In this document: piece by piece, positions 51,814 to 60,682 of the stretch
Position numbering within the stretch: position 1 is the first letter of the stretch
Layout of the letters: the number at the start of each line of letters is the position of its first letter
Assembly: GCA_027314515.1 (NCBI GenBank)
Contig: DAHVAR010000181.1
Span: 1-64,000 of the forward strand
From: Actinomycetota bacterium
Lineage (GTDB): Bacteria; Actinomycetota; Actinomycetes; Streptosporangiales; Streptosporangiaceae
Direction: 5' to 3'
Length of the DNA stretch: 64,000 nt
Notes under the pieces: generated by a model
Told to the model about the DNA's origin: nothing
The model's input: only the letters and a program-made list of their open reading frames with translations
Databases searched by the model: none
Program-made: the position numbers and the translations under genes

Positions 51814-53037
51814 ATGACAGTTGTAACTGGGAACGGGGGCGCGGCCGGGAACGGGGGCGCGGCCGGGCAGCGGCGCCGCTTCGAGCTGCCGGCCGCGGGC
51901 CTGGAGGACCTGCACCGGGCCCTTGTGTCGGCGGGTTACCAGGTAATCGGGCCGCGGGTGACCGGCGACGCGATCACCCTTGGCGAGCTGACGTCGGCCA
52001 GCGAGCTGCCGTTCGGCTGGGGCGTGTCGCTGTCGCCGGGCGGTTACCGCCTGCGCAAGCGCGACGACGCCGCGGCCTTCGGCCATTCGGCCGGCCCTGG
52101 CTCCTGGAAGCAGTTCCTGCACCCGCCGCGCGAGCAGCTCTGGTCCGCTACCCGCGGCACGGACGGGCTCGCTGTCGGCCCCGGCGCAGTGCAGGAGCCG
52201 CGCAAGCTCGCCTTCCTCGGCGTCCGCCCGTGCGACCTGCGTGCGATCCAGGTCCTGGATCGCGTCCTTCGCGGTGCATCAGGCCGCGACTGCGCCTACT
52301 CCCGGCGCAGGGCAGCGGTCTTCATCGTCGTGGTCAACTGCACCGAACCTGGCGAAACGTGCTTTTGCGCCTCGATGGCTACCGGACCTGAATCCGGACC
52401 GGGATATGACCTGCTGATGACCGAACTCACCGCCGAGTCGGACCACAGGTTCGTGATCGAGGCCGGATCGCCCGGCGGGCAGGAGATCCTGACTGGCCTG
52501 CCGGTCCGGCCGGCTGACCCCGGCGCCACGCAGCGCGCCGACGCTGCCGTGACCGGGGCGGCCGACCGGATGGGCCGGTCCATGCAGACGGACGGGCTGC
52601 CGGGGATGCTGGCCGCAAGTCTTCATGCGCAGCGCTGGGAGGACGTCGCGTCCCGGTGCCTGACCTGCGGTAACTGCACGATGGCTTGCCCCACCTGCTT
52701 CTGTACCACGGTCGAGGACGTGACCGATCTGAGCGGGGAGCATGCGGACCGGCAGCAGAGCTGGTCGTCCTGCTTCGAGCTCGATTTCTCGTACCTGCAC
52801 GGCGGGCCGGTGCGCTCGTCGGGGGTCAGCCGGTACCGCCAGTGGCTGACCCACAAGCTGGGTACCTGGCACGACCAGTTTGGCTCCTCCGGCTGCGTGG
52901 GCTGCGGCCGGTGCATCGTGTGGTGCCCGGTCGGCATCGACCTGACTGAAGAGGTGGCAGCGCTGTGGGCGGAGCGCGACGCGGCCGGCGAGCCGGCGGC
53001 CGGGCCTGAGGGACCGGAGCGCGGGGAGCAGGGATGA
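51814..53037 (+). CDS. group 3b-type hydrogenase iron-sulfur subunit (HyhB / sulfhydrogenase beta-like)
   Basis: 407 residues from ATG 51814. Typical beta-subunit parts: KLAFLGVRPCDLRAIQVLDRV, CTEPGETCFCASM, and two 4Fe-4S motifs near the end (CLTCGNCTMACPTCFC and CVGCGRCIVWCPVGID). It carries electrons between the NiFe module and the flavin subunit. The N-terminus has a Gly/Asn/Ala mini-repeat (GNGGAAG twice, an 18-bp tandem duplication). First of four coupled genes; its stop overlaps the next start (ATGA). Confidence 0.92.
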   Translation: MTVVTGNGGAAGNGGAAGQRRRFELPAAGLEDLHRALVSAGYQVIGPRVTGDAITLGELTSASELPFGWGVSLSPGGYRLRKRDDAAAFGHSAGPGSWKQFLHPPREQLWSATRGTDGLAVGPGAVQEPRKLAFLGVRPCDLRAIQVLDRVLRGASGRDCAYSRRRAAVFIVVVNCTEPGETCFCASMATGPESGPGYDLLMTELTAESDHRFVIEAGSPGGQEILTGLPVRPADPGATQRADAAVTGAADRMGRSMQTDGLPGMLAASLHAQRWEDVASRCLTCGNCTMACPTCFCTTVEDVTDLSGEHADRQQSWSSCFELDFSYLHGGPVRSSGVSRYRQWLTHKLGTWHDQFGSSGCVGCGRCIVWCPVGIDLTEEVAALWAERDAAGEPAAGPEGPERGEQG

Positions 53038-53558
53038 GCGTCACCAGCACGGAACTGGCCAGCCATCGGTTCGCGGCCGGCCTGACGGCGCCTCAGCTTG
53101 ACCGGCTTGCCGCGATTGCCGCCAGCGTGGAACTGGCGGCTGGCACCCGGCTGTTCGACGAGGGCGGCCAGGCCGCCTCGCTGTGGCTGATCAGGTCTGG
53201 CCGGATCGCGCTTGACCTGCACGTGCCCGGACGCGACAGGCTGATCGTCGAGACGCTCGGGCCCGGCGACGAGCTGGGCCTGTCCTGGCTGGTCTCCCCG
53301 CCGCGATGGCAATTCGGGGCCATGGTCCAGCTCGCCGCGTCCGCGTTCGAGCTGACGGCCGCCGCGGTGACCAGCTTGTGCGAGAGCGATCACGAACTCG
53401 GTTACCAGGTGACCAGGCGGCTGCTCGACACTGCTATCGGCAGGCTGCAAGCCGCCCGGATCCGGATACTTGACCTGTATGCGGCGCCCCCGCGCGCGAC
53501 GCAGTCAAGCGGCGGTCCGCGGAGCGGCGGGCCTGCCCTGCCCGGCGGTTCGCGGTGA
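53034..53558 (+). CDS. cyclic-nucleotide-binding-domain protein within the hydrogenase operon
   Basis: 174 residues. One CRP-like cNMP-binding domain (AAGTRLFDEGGQAASLWLIRSGRIALDLHVPGRDRLIVETLGPGDELGLSWLV), then a helix (VTRRLLDTAIGRLQAARIRILDLYA), with no DNA-binding domain. It overlaps both neighbours by 4 bp, so it is made in fixed ratio with the hydrogenase subunits. It may be a regulatory subunit sensing a nucleotide or a structural accessory. Similar single-domain proteins occur in other actinobacterial group 3b operons, to my recollection. Confidence 0.85.
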   Translation: MSVTSTELASHRFAAGLTAPQLDRLAAIAASVELAAGTRLFDEGGQAASLWLIRSGRIALDLHVPGRDRLIVETLGPGDELGLSWLVSPPRWQFGAMVQLAASAFELTAAAVTSLCESDHELGYQVTRRLLDTAIGRLQAARIRILDLYAAPPRATQSSGGPRSGGPALPGGSR

Positions 53559-54376
53559 ACGGCTTCCGGTACCCCGTCAGCTACCGGGTCAGCTCGCGCC
53601 AGGAGGAGACGCACGACACCGTCACCATCACGCTGGAACCGGCCGGGGAACCGATTGCCGCATTCCGTCCGGGGCAGTTCACGATGCTGTACTCGTTCGG
53701 CGTCGGTGAGATCCCGATCTCGGTCAGCGGCGCGCCCGGTGAGCCGACGCTCACCCACACGATCCGCGCGGTCGGTGCGGTGAGCGCCGCGCTCTGCGCG
53801 GCGCAGCCTGGCCAGGTCATCGGGGTACGCGGCCCGTTCGGCACGAGCTGGGATCACGCGGAGGCTGCGGCGAATCCCGACTTGCTCCTGGTCGCGGGCG
53901 GGATCGGGCTGGCGCCGCTGCGTCCCGCCCTGCTGGCGGCACTGGCACAGCCTGGCCGCTACCGGCGGATCATCGTGCTGGCTGGCGCGCGCTCTCCGGC
54001 TGAACTGGTCTTCGCCGCCGAGTACGGCCGGTGGCGGGAGCGCGGCGCCGAGGTGGACATCACCGTGGACAAGGCCGACGCCAGCTGGCCCGGACAGGTG
54101 GGCGTGGTCACCCAGCTGATCGGGCGGGCGCACCTCGACCCGGCCCGGACGACGGCGCTGATCTGCGGCCCCGAAGTCATGATGCGCATCACTGCCCGCG
54201 CGCTGACGGCGGCCGGCCTGGCGCCGGCGAGCGTCTGGATCTCGCTGGAGCGGAACATGCAGTGCGGCACCGCCGAGTGCGGCCACTGCCAGCTCGGCCC
54301 GCTGCTGCTGTGCCGGGACGGCCCGGTCGTGCACCTCGGGATAGCTGAGCCACTTCTCACCGTGAGGGAGCTGTAA
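53555..54376 (+). CDS. group 3b-type hydrogenase FAD/NAD(P)-binding subunit (HyhG / sulfhydrogenase gamma-like)
   Basis: 273 residues from GTG 53555. Ferredoxin-reductase fold: FRPGQFTMLYSFGVGEIPISVSG (FAD), VRGPFGTSWD, LLLVAGGIGLAPLRPALL (NAD(P)), CGPEVMMRITA, and a C-terminal 2Fe-2S motif MQCGTAECGHCQLGPLLLC. It exchanges electrons with NAD(P)H. The gene ends exactly where the small-subunit gene begins, with no gap. Confidence 0.93.
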   Translation: MNGFRYPVSYRVSSRQEETHDTVTITLEPAGEPIAAFRPGQFTMLYSFGVGEIPISVSGAPGEPTLTHTIRAVGAVSAALCAAQPGQVIGVRGPFGTSWDHAEAAANPDLLLVAGGIGLAPLRPALLAALAQPGRYRRIIVLAGARSPAELVFAAEYGRWRERGAEVDITVDKADASWPGQVGVVTQLIGRAHLDPARTTALICGPEVMMRITARALTAAGLAPASVWISLERNMQCGTAECGHCQLGPLLLCRDGPVVHLGIAEPLLTVREL

Positions 54377-55207
54377 ATGCAAGCGGACTCTGCGCGCCCC
54401 CGGCTAGCGGTGTGGAAGCTGGCGTCGTGCGACGGCTGCCAGCTGACCGTGCTCGACTGCCAGGATGAGCTCCTCACGCTGGCGGGCGAGGTGGATATCG
54501 CTCACTTCACCGAGGCGACCAGTGCCGAGCTGCCAGGGCCGGGACCATTCGACGTCTCGCTGGTCGAGGGCTCGGTCAGCACGCCCGCGGACGCCGCCCG
54601 GATCCAGCAGATCAGGGCGGATTCCCGGACGCTGGTAACGATCGGAGCGTGCGCGACAGCCGGCGGCATCCAGGCGCTGCGGAACTTCGGCGACGTCACG
54701 GAGTTCGCCTCGGCCGTGTATGCCCGGCCGGATTACATCGCCACGCTGGCGACATCCACCCCGGTCTCCAGCCATGTCCCAGTCGATTTCGAGCTGCCCG
54801 GCTGCCCGATCGACAAGCGCCAGCTGATCGGCTTGCTGTCAGCGCTGCTGGCCGGCCGCGAGCCGCGCATTCCCGGCCACAGCGTGTGCGAGCAATGCAA
54901 GCTGCGCGGCACGGCCTGCGTCATGGTGGCACGGGGCACGCCGTGCCTGGGCCCGGTCACGCAAGCTGGCTGCGGGGCGATCTGCCCGGCGTTCGGGCGC
55001 GGCTGCTATGGCTGCTTTGGCCCGATGACCGCGCCCAACGTCGGCGCGCTTGTCCCGTGGCTGCGCCGGCTGGGGATGCCAGATTCCGACATCCGCCGGG
55101 TATTCGCCACCTTCAACGTCGCCGCCTTCGACAGTGTCGCTGGCGGGTTCCCCGGGCCAGCGACTCAGGCCGAACCCGGTCAGCCGGACGCCGGGTCAGG
55201 TAGCTGA
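54377..55207 (+). CDS. group 3b-type NiFe hydrogenase small subunit (HyhS / delta-like)
   Basis: 276 residues. Cluster ligands: [14 protein letters not shown] (Cys 18 and 21), [24 protein letters not shown], then additional cysteines in [11 protein letters not shown] and [14 protein letters not shown]. No Tat signal is present, so the enzyme is cytoplasmic, as expected for group 3. The gene ends 12 bp inside the convergent maturation protease gene. The matching large subunit is encoded on the opposite strand, not directly downstream as is usual. Confidence 0.92.
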   Translation: MQADSARPRLAVWKLASCDGCQLTVLDCQDELLTLAGEVDIAHFTEATSAELPGPGPFDVSLVEGSVSTPADAARIQQIRADSRTLVTIGACATAGGIQALRNFGDVTEFASAVYARPDYIATLATSTPVSSHVPVDFELPGCPIDKRQLIGLLSALLAGREPRIPGHSVCEQCKLRGTACVMVARGTPCLGPVTQAGCGAICPAFGRGCYGCFGPMTAPNVGALVPWLRRLGMPDSDIRRVFATFNVAAFDSVAGGFPGPATQAEPGQPDAGSGS

Positions 55208-55750
55208 CAAGCTGAGCACGTCGGCCCGTACCCGCGCGGTCAGGTCGTCGATGGCAGCCGCGACAGCCGGGCTGAAGGCCTGCCCGTAGCCGAATGCCTC
55301 GCCCTGCACCGCGTGCACGATCAGCAGCGCCGGCAGCCGCGAGAGCGTGCGGCTCAGTTCGATAGCCGCGCCCAGGCCCAGGCCATGCGAACTCGCCGGA
55401 GCCCGCACCGAGCCCGGCACCATCCTGACGCCCTCATCCGGTGCCGTCCCGAGGTCCTCAGCCAATGCTGTCCTGACAGCCTCCCCCGGTGCCGCGCCGG
55501 GAACGACGACCCGGTGCAACGTCCCTGGCGCGGCATCGCCACCGCGCACCGCGTCCACCACGATCGCCGCGGCAGCGCCGGTCCACGCCTCCATCAGCCG
55601 GGTCGGCTCTCCGTCGCTGCACAGCAACTCGACACCCGGCGGCACAGCCCCGCGCAGCCGGCTGATGACCGCCGGGCCGGCGCCGTCGTCACAGCGGAAC
55701 TCGGCGCCTATGGCGATGACCATGACCGGCCGGCGGCCTGCGCCGGTCAT
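55196..55750 (-). CDS. hydrogenase maturation protease
   Basis: 184 residues from ATG 55750, overlapping the large-subunit stop by 4 bp. HyaD/HycI-type endopeptidase: [22 protein letters not shown] (normally GNxxxxDDG; the first nickel ligand is Glu), [11 protein letters not shown] with the Asp ligand, and [13 protein letters not shown] with the His ligand. It removes the C-terminal peptide of the large subunit after nickel insertion. Its position right after the large subunit fits. The C-terminal 30 residues extend past the usual family end. Confidence 0.9.
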   Translation of the reverse strand: MTGAGRRPVMVIAIGAEFRCDDGAGPAVISRLRGAVPPGVELLCSDGEPTRLMEAWTGAAAAIVVDAVRGGDAAPGTLHRVVVPGAAPGEAVRTALAEDLGTAPDEGVRMVPGSVRAPASSHGLGLGAAIELSRTLSRLPALLIVHAVQGEAFGYGQAFSPAVAAAIDDLTARVRADVLSLSAT

Positions 55751-57066
55751 GTCCGGTCGACTTGCAGGTCGAGGAAATGCGTGGCGCAGGAAATGCACGG
55801 ATCATAATTGCGGATCGCCTGCTCGCACTGGCCGGCCAGCTGCTCGTCGGCCAATTCCAGGCGTGCCTGCACGAACTGGCGCAGATCGCGTTCGATCGCA
55901 GCCTGGTTCTGCGACGTCGGCGGGATGATGCGAGCGCTGACGATGGCCCCGGCTGAGTCGAGCTCGTACCGGTGGTACAGCACGCCCCTGGGCGCCTCCG
56001 ACACCCCGTGACCGGTGGCCGCTCGCGCCGCTACCTCGACGCTCGGCTGTGACGGCGGCCGGTACGCCTCGATGATGCGGATCGCTTCCTCGATCGCGCA
56101 GACCACCTCGACCGCGCGGACGACGATGCTGCGGAACGGATTGCGGCAGCTGTCACCAAGACCTGCTGCGGCCGCGGCAGCCGCAGCCCCGGGCGGGAGC
56201 CATCGGGAGTTGAGCGTGTAGCGTGCGAGCGGGCCGGTGAGATAGGTGCCCTCGCGGCCGGCCAGCCGCGCATGCAGCGCGGTGGAATGCGGCACCTGCA
56301 TCTCGATGACCTGCTGCTCGAACTCGGCGGCGGCGAAATCCCGGCCGCCGGAGGTGACCACGCTGCCGCTCTCGATCGGATAGCTGCCGGGCTGGCGGAG
56401 CGCGAGCATCTCGTGCTCCACGGTCAGCTCGGGGAAGTCAAATCCCGCCACCCACGCCACGGTTTCCAGCGCCTCATCCAGCGCCGCGCGCAACTGATCA
56501 GCGAGGCCGCTCAGATCTGCCCGGGCGGGCACCGAGTAAAACCCGCCGACCCGGAAGTTGACCGGATGCACTGCCCGGCCGCCGATCGTCTCCATGATCG
56601 CGTTACCGGCGCGCCGCAACTTCAGCCCGCGCTCCACGATCGCGCGCTGGTCGCGGGCAAGCTCGATCGCGCCGGGGTAGCCAAGGAAGTCCGGCGCGTG
56701 CAGGAAGTAGATATGCAGGGCATGGCTGGCGATCCATTCCCCGCAGTACAGCAGCCTGCGCAGATCGGCCAGCGGGCCGTCGATCCGGACACCGCAGGCG
56801 GCCTCGATGGCCAGTGCGGCGCTGGTCTGATAGGCCACCGGGCAGATGCCGCAGATGCGCGCGGTGATGTCCGGCGGCTCGCGGTAAGAGCGCCCGCGCA
56901 GGAATGCCTCGAAGAACCGCGGTGGCTCGTAGATATCGAGCCTGACTTCGTCGACCTGGTCGCCTGACACCCGCAGATAGAGCGACCCCTCGCCCTCCAC
57001 CCGCGCAATGCCCCCGGTGACCAATGTCCGCTCACGCTTGTGGGTCATGCCGTCACATTCTGTCAT
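55747..57066 (-). CDS. group 3b-type NiFe hydrogenase large subunit (HyhL / alpha-like)
   Basis: 439 residues (an ATG at 57048 is an alternative start; neither has a clear ribosome site). The first nickel motif RICGICP (Cys 72, 75) and the second DPCISCATH (Cys 424, 427) provide all four NiFe ligands. The nine residues after His 430 would be the peptide removed by the protease encoded next. Middle segments GGRAVHPVNFRVGGFY and RYTLNSRWLPPG are family-typical. Unusually, this gene and its protease run against the other subunit genes, so the complex is made from two convergent transcripts. Confidence 0.93.
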   Translation of the reverse strand: MTECDGMTHKRERTLVTGGIARVEGEGSLYLRVSGDQVDEVRLDIYEPPRFFEAFLRGRSYREPPDITARICGICPVAYQTSAALAIEAACGVRIDGPLADLRRLLYCGEWIASHALHIYFLHAPDFLGYPGAIELARDQRAIVERGLKLRRAGNAIMETIGGRAVHPVNFRVGGFYSVPARADLSGLADQLRAALDEALETVAWVAGFDFPELTVEHEMLALRQPGSYPIESGSVVTSGGRDFAAAEFEQQVIEMQVPHSTALHARLAGREGTYLTGPLARYTLNSRWLPPGAAAAAAAAGLGDSCRNPFRSIVVRAVEVVCAIEEAIRIIEAYRPPSQPSVEVAARAATGHGVSEAPRGVLYHRYELDSAGAIVSARIIPPTSQNQAAIERDLRQFVQARLELADEQLAGQCEQAIRNYDPCISCATHFLDLQVDRT

Positions 57067-57103
57067 GGGTCGATTACGACGAGTCCCGACCGGCCGCGAG
57101 CCG

Positions 57104-57117
57104 GTGACCGAGGTCCC
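57104..57117. promoter_or_regulatory. DosR-like box between the large-subunit gene and the two-helix membrane gene
   Basis: GTGACCGAGGTCCC (about 10 of 14) lies 38 bp from the large-subunit start and 118 bp from ATG 57235. A further GTCCC half-site occurs at 57083. It would let the large subunit be induced together with the convergent half of the hydrogenase. Confidence 0.4.
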
Positions 57118-57234
57118 GCGAACCTCGGGCCGGACGGCCCTGCGCCCGGTTCGCGCGCGGGGAGATGCTCCTTACGACAACAAAGGAGAAATGGCCGGGT
57201 GCCGAAACCCGGGACACCAAGGAGGAATGCACAC

Positions 57235-57828
57235 ATGCGCAGGAGGACATTCGATGCGCTGGCCATATCGGCCGGCCTGCTGCTGGCGGCCATTCTCGTC
57301 GTCGCCGGCGTGCTGCTGACCTGGGGGCAGTCATACGCAAGCAACCAGGTGACCAGCCAGCTGTCCGCTCAGAAGATCACCTTCCCGACGACGAGCAACC
57401 CCGAGTTCAAGGCACTGCCCAAGGCCGACCAGGCCGCGATGGCCCCGTACGCCGGGCAGCTGATGACCAGCGGCGCGCAGGCCCACGTGTACGCGGACAA
57501 CTTCATCGCCTACCACCTGTCGCTGATCGGCGGTGGCAAGACCTACTCGCAACTGTCCGCGCTGTCCCGCGCCAACCCGAAGAGCGCCGCGCTGGCTGGT
57601 GAGGTTCAGACCGTGTTCCAGGGCACCACGCTGCGCAGCATGCTCCTTGAGGCCTACGGCTTCTGGACCTTCGGTGAGATCGCGCTAATCGCGGCTATCG
57701 CCGCCTACATCGGGGCCGGCCTCATGCTGCTCCTGTCCATCCTCGGGTTCGTGCACCTGCGGCGCACCGCACCGGAGACCGAGATCCTGCCGAAGCTCGC
57801 TACCCGTATCGAGGTGACCGCTAGCTGA
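57235..57828 (+). CDS. two-helix membrane protein, unknown function
   Basis: 197 residues from ATG 57235 (AAGGAGGA nine bases upstream). Membrane segments about 10-32 (LAISAGLLLAAILVVAGVLL) and about 147-172 (EIALIAAIAAYIGAGLMLLLSILGF) flank an outside domain with YAGQLMTSGAQAHVYADNFIAYHLS and FQGTTLRSMLLEAYGFW. I know similar proteins from many actinomycetes but no function. It lies between the hydrogenase large-subunit gene and a cytochrome b gene and carries a DosR-like site upstream, so a role in anaerobic membrane redox is plausible. A strong terminator follows. Confidence 0.72.
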   Translation: MRRRTFDALAISAGLLLAAILVVAGVLLTWGQSYASNQVTSQLSAQKITFPTTSNPEFKALPKADQAAMAPYAGQLMTSGAQAHVYADNFIAYHLSLIGGGKTYSQLSALSRANPKSAALAGEVQTVFQGTTLRSMLLEAYGFWTFGEIALIAAIAAYIGAGLMLLLSILGFVHLRRTAPETEILPKLATRIEVTAS

Positions 57829-57864
57829 CCAGACGGCGGTCCCGGTACTGCGAGCCCGCAAACC

Positions 57865-57908
57865 AGCTTCCCGCCCCGCGGCCACTGCGGGCGGGAAGCT
57901 ATTTTGTT
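57865..57908 (+). terminator. Rho-independent terminator
   Basis: The arms AGCTTCCCGCC and GGCGGGAAGCT pair perfectly, with a further short GC stem inside, and are followed directly by ATTTTGTT. It ends the transcript of the two-helix membrane protein gene before the cytochrome b promoter. Confidence 0.85.
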
Positions 57909-57923
57909 CGTCACTAGCCGTTC

Positions 57924-57937
57924 AGGACCAACGTCCC
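57924..57937 (+). promoter_or_regulatory. DosR-like box before the cytochrome b gene
   Basis: AGGACCAACGTCCC (11 of 14) lies 101 bp before ATG 58039 and just after the preceding terminator. Confidence 0.5.
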
Positions 57938-58038
57938 GCCGCCTGGTGACGGTCTTCACTGCTGCGACCAGCCAAGCCGGGACAAACTTCAAGTTGCTCT
58001 TTCGCCATACTAGGTTTAGGTCTCTAGGAGCCAAAAAG

Positions 58039-59940
58039 ATGAACCCATATGTGGTGGCTGATCCTGCCTCGGTCATCAACCTGAACCACCCAGGCACGTT
58101 TCTCACCTGGTCGTTTATCGACATCTCGGTAGCGAACCTGGTCGTCATCGGCGTGATGGTGTTCATCTTCGGCCTCGCCCTGCTGGTCCCGTTTCCCAGC
58201 AAGCACGGTTCGCAGCAGGCGATCCCCGGCACCGGCACGTTGGCCGGCGCCACGGACACCGGGGCGACTGACGACAGGGCGGGGGCTGCGCCAGCCGACC
58301 CCGATGCCGACATGTGGACCGCCAGGGTGCGGCGGCTCGCGCTCCGCCTGCTGCCGCCGGGCAAGCTTCTCCCCGACCGGCAGCCGGCCTACGTCGCGTC
58401 CTGGGTCTACATATTCGGCGTCGCAACGCTGGCCGCGCTGGGGCTGGCGATCGTGTCGGGCTTCGCGCTGGCGCTGGGCGGCCCTGACTGGTGGCATTAC
58501 AACTCGGTCGGCCACTTCTTCAACAGCATTCACTTGTGGAGCGTCGAGCTGTTCATGGCGTTCATGGTCATCCACCTGTGGGGGAAGTTCTGGATGGCCG
58601 CGTGGCGCGGCCGCCGGGCGCTGACCTGGATCACCGGTGTGGTCGCCTTCATGGCGGCGGTCGTGGAGTGCTTCACCGGCTACCTGTCACAGCAGAACTT
58701 CGACTCACAGTGGATCGCCACCAACGGCAAGGATGCCTTCAACGCAGTCGGAGCCGGATCCTTCTGGAACGTCCTGAACTTCGGCCAGATGCTGATGTGG
58801 CACATCGTCCTCCTGCCGATCATCTTGATCGCGATCGTGGGCGCCCATGTGCTGCTGGTGCGCATCCGCGGCGTCAGCCACCCGCTGCCAGCCAACCGCA
58901 TCCCATGGCGCGACCGGGCCGCACGCAAGGCTGCCGCCGACGACGACGCCGCGCCCTGGCGCGGCCCGACCCGCCGTTACGACATCCTGAAGGAGGGCAC
59001 GATCGCCGGCCTGATCGCCACCCTCGTGGTGCTGCTGGCCGCAGGCCTGTTGTCCTCGCCCGATGTGCCGCCGCTGACCATCAAGACCTGGGCGACCGTG
59101 GACCAGATCGGCTTCGTGAACACGGCGGCCGCCGAGCTGGATGGCAGCAGCCTGTCCGCCAACTACGGGCCGCCGTACAACAACGGCACCGGATCGCTGC
59201 AGCAGGTTGGCCCGGTTAGCTGGCAGAAGCTGTTCGGGATCACCCAGCCGGTCGATTCCGCCAAGATATTCGTGCTCGCCCCGCTGGCGGTGGCTGCCAA
59301 GACAGATCCGGCCCTGGCCACGGCCCTGCGCAGCTACACAAGCGCCGCCCCGGCGCAGCAGCTACGCTGGGCAACCGCCTACGACAAGGCGACCGAGCCT
59401 GCGGCTAGGACGGTGCCGTTCCGGGGCGGGGACCTGAGCCTGCCAGCGGCCGGGCCGGTGCCGCTGATGATGGCGTCGGAGCTGACCATGGCCAGGAGCG
59501 GCGCGCTCGACACCGACCTGCTCGCGCAGCGCCAGTTCTATGGCACAGACTTCACCAAGCCACTGCTGTTCATCGCCGACGGCGGGTACTACGCCGCGCT
59601 GGCATCGAAATTGCACCTCACCAGTGATCAGTGGGGTGTCATGAACGAGACCGGCAGCTACCCGGGCCAGCCGTGGCTGTGGCTGTACCAGATGTGGTAC
59701 CACGTGAACCCGTTCGGAGACTCGCACAGCGCTGACATCTGGGCGGTGTACCTCACCGGCATTGCCACGGTCCTGCTGCTGCTCGTCCCGTTCATCCCCG
59801 GCCTGCGCGACATCCCGCGACTGATCCCGGTGCACCGGCTGGTCTGGCGGGGGAGCTGGCAGCAGCCCGCCACGGACGCTGGCGGAGCCCCGGCCCAAGG
59901 CGGCCAGGGCCAGGAGCACGGACAGCGGACCGCCTCGTGA
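58039..59940 (+). CDS. di-heme cytochrome b (b6-like core) with a large extra domain
   Basis: 633 residues from ATG 58039 (TAGGAG eight bases upstream). After one N-terminal helix (29-50) and a loop, a four-helix cytochrome b core carries two His pairs: His 165/179 (x13) and His 255/270 (x14). The x14 spacing in the second pair is that of cytochrome b6-type proteins. A fifth helix (about 313-335) leads to about 250 mostly soluble residues outside, ending in a last helix (IWAVYLTGIATVLLLLVPFI). No Rieske or cytochrome c gene is adjacent. It could pass electrons to or from quinone with an unknown partner. The function of this family is not established to my knowledge. Confidence 0.85.
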   Translation: MNPYVVADPASVINLNHPGTFLTWSFIDISVANLVVIGVMVFIFGLALLVPFPSKHGSQQAIPGTGTLAGATDTGATDDRAGAAPADPDADMWTARVRRLALRLLPPGKLLPDRQPAYVASWVYIFGVATLAALGLAIVSGFALALGGPDWWHYNSVGHFFNSIHLWSVELFMAFMVIHLWGKFWMAAWRGRRALTWITGVVAFMAAVVECFTGYLSQQNFDSQWIATNGKDAFNAVGAGSFWNVLNFGQMLMWHIVLLPIILIAIVGAHVLLVRIRGVSHPLPANRIPWRDRAARKAAADDDAAPWRGPTRRYDILKEGTIAGLIATLVVLLAAGLLSSPDVPPLTIKTWATVDQIGFVNTAAAELDGSSLSANYGPPYNNGTGSLQQVGPVSWQKLFGITQPVDSAKIFVLAPLAVAAKTDPALATALRSYTSAAPAQQLRWATAYDKATEPAARTVPFRGGDLSLPAAGPVPLMMASELTMARSGALDTDLLAQRQFYGTDFTKPLLFIADGGYYAALASKLHLTSDQWGVMNETGSYPGQPWLWLYQMWYHVNPFGDSHSADIWAVYLTGIATVLLLLVPFIPGLRDIPRLIPVHRLVWRGSWQQPATDAGGAPAQGGQGQEHGQRTAS

Positions 59941-60020
59941 CGAGGCTCGCTGGCCGGCTGGCCGGCCCCGGCCAGCCGGCCAGCCCCGGCCAGGACGTCA
60001 GCCAGGGATCGTCCGGACCG

Positions 60021-60465
60021 CTACTGGGCGATCCGGACGATCTCGCTGGCCGGCCGGGCTGGCGTGAGCCGGTAACCGGTCACGATCTCCATGCTGACCG
60101 TGAGTACGTCCGCTGCCGCGCCGCCCAGCCACGGCCGCAGCCGGGAACGGTAGTGCAGCACCGCCTCGGCGTCGGTCTGGAGCTGCGCGAGCCCGACCAC
60201 GATCACGGTCCAGCCGGACCGCTCGGCGAGGTTCAGGCAGTCCGCCTCGTAAGCGACGACGGTACCGCCGCCGCGAGATGACGTGGCGATCGCCGAACCG
60301 GCCGTCAGCCCGATCACGATCCTGTCATCCTCCACCAGGTGGTTCACCCGGCCTGATAGCGGGCAGCGCCTGATGCGTGAACACGAGCCGGCCTACCGGC
60401 AGGCTCGAGAGCAACTCCAGTGCTTCGGCACGGGGCAACTCGCTCAGCGACCGCTCCTCGGTCAC
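60021..60465 (-). pseudogene. PPOX-family flavin/F420-binding protein, frameshifted
   Basis: From GTG 60465 (GGAGGAG six bases upstream) the frame reads ELPRAEALELLSSLPVGRLVFTHQALPAIRP and then ends early in GEPPGGG-stop. The other frame continues with NHLVEDDRIVIGLTAGSAIATSSRGGGTVVAYEADCLN to a stop at 60021. Removing one G in the CCGGG run near 60350 would restore a normal PPOX protein of about 147 residues (AIRPVNHLVEDD). Either a real inactivating insertion, a sequencing error in a G run, or translational frameshifting. It is divergent from the DUF1918 gene across a perfect DosR-like palindrome. Confidence 0.75.
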
Positions 60466-60551
60466 GGTTTCTCCTCCACGCCGGGTAGTGGATGACTTCA
60501 TGCTCAGCAGCAGCGAATCCGCCAGCGCAGTGCCACTAGCCCCAGGCCGCC

Positions 60552-60565
60552 GGGACCAAGGTCCC
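60552..60565. promoter_or_regulatory. DosR-like box between the frameshifted PPOX and DUF1918 genes
   Basis: GGGACCAAGGTCCC is a perfect palindrome (12 of 14 to the consensus), extended to CCGGGACCAAGGTCCCGG. It lies 118 bp before ATG 60683 and 87 bp before GTG 60465. A weaker second site, GTGGCGAACGTCCC, is at 60581-60594. Confidence 0.7.
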
Positions 60566-60682
60566 GGCGGCACGGGGTGTGTGGCGAACGTCCCAGCCAG
60601 TTCGGGCCGAACGCCCGCTGCCTGCAGCCTGCTCGCCGGGCACCCTGGATAACCAGACGATGCGCAGGCAAGGAGAGCCGTC

